The notes under the pieces were generated by a model, which worked only from the letters and a program-made list of their open reading frames with translations, was not told where the DNA came from and did no database searches. Both the position numbers and the translations under genes were made by a program. DNA of 8,223 nt from Flavobacteriaceae bacterium. GTDB taxonomy: Bacteria; Bacteroidota; Bacteroidia; Flavobacteriales; Flavobacteriaceae. The stretch lies in assembly GCA_002690085.1 (NCBI GenBank), contig NZDM01000025.1, positions 12,350 to 20,572 on the forward strand, written 5' to 3'. This document shows positions 6,367 to 8,223 of the stretch, piece by piece; the stretch's first letter is position 1, and the number at the start of each line of letters is the position of its first letter.

Positions 6367-7744
6367 TTTCTTAAAATACACCTTTATTTTGTCCGTTGTT
6401 TTTCAAGCGGCTGCCCAAGATATCAAGTCAGCTAAAAACGTGCTTTTTATTATGGTGGATGATTTACGTCCTGAATTGAATGTTTATGGCCAAGATTTGA
6501 TTAAGAGCCCTAACATTGATGCTTTGGCTGCTGCGGGTACCACTTTTAAACGTGCCTATTGCAACGTACCTGTTTGCGGTGCTTCAAGAGCGAGTTTACT
6601 GTCTGGAGTTAGGCCTACAGCAAAGCGCTTTTTAAAGTATTATTCCAGCATTAATGAGGCAGGACCCAACGCCCAACATATTGTAGACTATTTCAATGAC
6701 AGAGGCTATACTACAATAAGTAACAATAAAATCACCCATTTAAAAAATGACATTAAAACATGGGATGAAGAATGGCACCCTAAGGACATCAGTTGGCGGA
6801 ATTATCAAGATCCAAAAAACAGGGACCTTGATGCCAATAAAAAACCAGGGCCAGCCTATGAGAGATTGGCGGTTGAAGATTCGGTTTATTTTGATGCCCA
6901 AACTGCCTATAAGTCCATTGAAGACTTAAAAAAATTGAAAGCAAATGGTCAGCCTTTTTTCTTAGCAGTTGGTTTTGTAAAGCCGCACTTGCCTTTTACC
7001 GCTCCAAAAAAATATTGGGATCTTTATGATGAAAGTAAAATAAGATTACCAAAGCAGTCAACTTTTCCTGAAACAGCGCCAAAAATAGCCAACCATAAAT
7101 GGGGGGAACTGCGGGCTTACAAAGACATTCCAAAAGAGGGACCCATTCCAGAAGATCTAGCGAAAACGCTCATCCATGCTTACTATGCCAGCGTCAGTTT
7201 TGTTGATGCACAAATTGGCGAATTAATCAATGCTTTAGATGCATTAGAGCTTCGTGAAAGTACGGTTGTTGTATTGGTGGGGGATCATGGATGGAGCTTG
7301 TCAGATCACGGGCTTTGGGCCAAACACAGTAATTTTGAAGTGGCCCTTCAAGTGCCTATGATCATCAGTGCTCCTGGACTTTCAGAAAATAAAATATCAA
7401 ACTCCGTTGCCGAGTTGGTAGATTTATATCCCACACTTTGCGATTTAACTTCTGGTAAAAAACCCCCGCATTTACAGGGGAATTCACTTATTTCAAGCCT
7501 GCAGAATCCAGATAAAATATACAAGTCTACGGCGCTTGCCCGGTGGCAAAAAGGGGAGACCCTTATTGAAAATAACTATTTTTATACTGAATGGACTTTA
7601 AAGTCAAATCGCATTCAGCGCATGCTATACGATCATTCTATTGACCCATATGAAACAATCAATTTAGCAACGCTTAGGCGCTATGATAAAACTGTTGAGA
7701 ACCTGAGTCAACAATTAAAATTATTTAAAAAATCCTTTAACTAA
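6359..7744 (+). CDS. Secreted S1 sulfatase, iduronate-2-sulfatase-like (S1_7-type)
   Basis: A 461-residue sulfatase, full length for a single-module S1 enzyme, which hydrolyses a sulfate ester on a sugar. Residues 1-20 are a signal peptide (MNNFLKYTFILSVVFQAAAQ). Active-site residues seen are Asp34-Asp35 (FIMVDDLRP), Cys73 in CGASR (the formylglycine Cys, with Ala in place of the usual Pro), Lys124 and His127 (NKITH), His210 (VKPHLPFTAP), Asp309-His310 (GDHGW) and Lys322. It is clearly paralogous to the sulfatase half of the fusion protein: both contain PHLPFTAPKKYWDLYD and end with a D-x-x-IDPYET-x-NL segment. Unlike the fusion, it keeps the His after the active-site Lys. The start is ambiguous: ATG at 6359 gives the better leader and an 8-bp overlap with the GH3 gene, while ATG at 6353 adds Met-Leu and gives a 14-bp overlap. 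Either suggests translational coupling. Confidence 0.93.
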   Translation: MNNFLKYTFILSVVFQAAAQDIKSAKNVLFIMVDDLRPELNVYGQDLIKSPNIDALAAAGTTFKRAYCNVPVCGASRASLLSGVRPTAKRFLKYYSSINEAGPNAQHIVDYFNDRGYTTISNNKITHLKNDIKTWDEEWHPKDISWRNYQDPKNRDLDANKKPGPAYERLAVEDSVYFDAQTAYKSIEDLKKLKANGQPFFLAVGFVKPHLPFTAPKKYWDLYDESKIRLPKQSTFPETAPKIANHKWGELRAYKDIPKEGPIPEDLAKTLIHAYYASVSFVDAQIGELINALDALELRESTVVVLVGDHGWSLSDHGLWAKHSNFEVALQVPMIISAPGLSENKISNSVAELVDLYPTLCDLTSGKKPPHLQGNSLISSLQNPDKIYKSTALARWQKGETLIENNYFYTEWTLKSNRIQRMLYDHSIDPYETINLATLRRYDKTVENLSQQLKLFKKSFN

Positions 7745-7750
7745 AGCATT

Positions 7751-8223
7751 ATGAAAAACGTAGTTTTTACTGTAATTAGCTTCTTTTTGGCTCTTCAATT
7801 GGTGGCACAGTCCGAAACAAATGTAAATACTACTGAACGTCCGAACATTGTGTTTATCATGTCAGACGACCATGCTGTCAGTGCCGTGAGTGCTTATGAC
7901 GATTGGTTGGCAGAGATTGCACCTACGCCAAACATTGATCGCATTGCGGACAATGGGATGCTAATGACAAGGACATTTAATACAAACTCAATTTGTGGGC
8001 CAAGCCGTGCCTCTATTTTAACAGGGAAGTATAGCCACATCAATGGGTTCTTTAAAAATGAAAAAGGCGGAGATTTTGATGGGTCACAAGTGACCTTTCC
8101 CAAACTTCTACAAGGTGCTGGTTACGAGACAGCTGTTATTGGTAAGTGGCATTTAGGTACAGCTCCTACCGGATTTGATTATTCTAAAGTTATGATCAAT
8201 TGGGGTGGTCAAGGAACTTATTT
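7751..8223 (+). CDS. Secreted S1 sulfatase of a different subfamily, N-terminal part (cut by right edge)
   Basis: The first 157 residues of a sulfatase that continues beyond the window. Residues 1-20 are a signal peptide (MKNVVFTVISFFLALQLVAQ). The S1 catalytic domain starts at RPNIVFIMSDDHA (Asp39-Asp40 metal ligands), with Cys82 in SICGPSRASILTGKYS as the formylglycine Cys, and Lys132 and His134 in GKWHLG. The segment FPKLLQGAGYETAVIGKWHLG followed by PTGFDY resembles S1 subfamilies often labelled arylsulfatase or N-acetylglucosamine-6-sulfatase-like (S1_8/S1_11 type), and differs from the iduronate-2-sulfatase type of its two neighbours; the exact subfamily needs the rest of the gene. It starts 6 bp after the previous stop (ATG at 7751), so it belongs to the same operon. 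A different subfamily suggests that it removes sulfate from another position or another sugar of the same glycan. Confidence 0.92.
   Translation, partial: MKNVVFTVISFFLALQLVAQSETNVNTTERPNIVFIMSDDHAVSAVSAYDDWLAEIAPTPNIDRIADNGMLMTRTFNTNSICGPSRASILTGKYSHINGFFKNEKGGDFDGSQVTFPKLLQGAGYETAVIGKWHLGTAPTGFDYSKVMINWGGQGTY

Overview
The window looks like part of a polysaccharide-utilisation locus from a marine Bacteroidota, most likely a Flavobacteriia member. The evidence is A+T-rich DNA, TAnnTTTG-like -7 promoter elements, almost no Shine-Dalgarno sequence, secreted enzymes with short hydrophobic leaders, a lamin-tail-domain surface-type protein, and a high density of S1 sulfatases beside glycoside hydrolases. 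That gene set is typical of bacteria that eat sulfated algal polysaccharides. No SusC/SusD pair, regulator, tRNA, rRNA, CRISPR array or insertion sequence is visible, so only part of the locus is here.

Layout. On the minus strand, leftwards from about 1295, lies a lipoprotein-type formylglycine-generating enzyme (FGE; 252-1295), followed after 43 bp by the start of a secreted lamin-tail-domain protein that runs off the left edge (1-208). A short A+T-rich divergent region (1296-1445) carries a near-perfect palindrome between two opposed -7-like elements. On the plus strand, rightwards, is a tightly packed four-gene operon: an S1 sulfatase fused to a GH10 domain (about 1446-4022), a secreted GH3 glycosidase (4027-6366), a second iduronate-2-sulfatase-like sulfatase (6359-7744, start overlapping the GH3 gene), and a third sulfatase of another subfamily that runs off the right edge (7751-8223). 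Junctions are +4 bp, an 8-bp overlap and +6 bp.

How the genes work together (inference). The three sulfatases each carry the Cys-x-Pro/Ala-Ser-Arg signature that must be oxidised to formylglycine. The divergently transcribed FGE keeps both copper-binding cysteines and could supply that maturation in the cell envelope. The GH10 module would cut a beta-xylan-like backbone, its attached sulfatase would remove sulfate from the same chain, GH3 would release terminal monosaccharides, and the other sulfatases would handle other sulfate positions. A sulfated xylan, or a xylose-containing sulfated algal glycan such as ulvan, fits best but is not proven.

Most notable points: the sulfatase-GH10 fusion itself; the absence of any ATG/GTG/TTG upstream of its signal peptide and metal-binding Asp pair; an Asp in that sulfatase where the family normally has an active-site His; and a GH10 module that keeps its catalytic glutamates but has lost the usual -1 subsite Trp-His pair.
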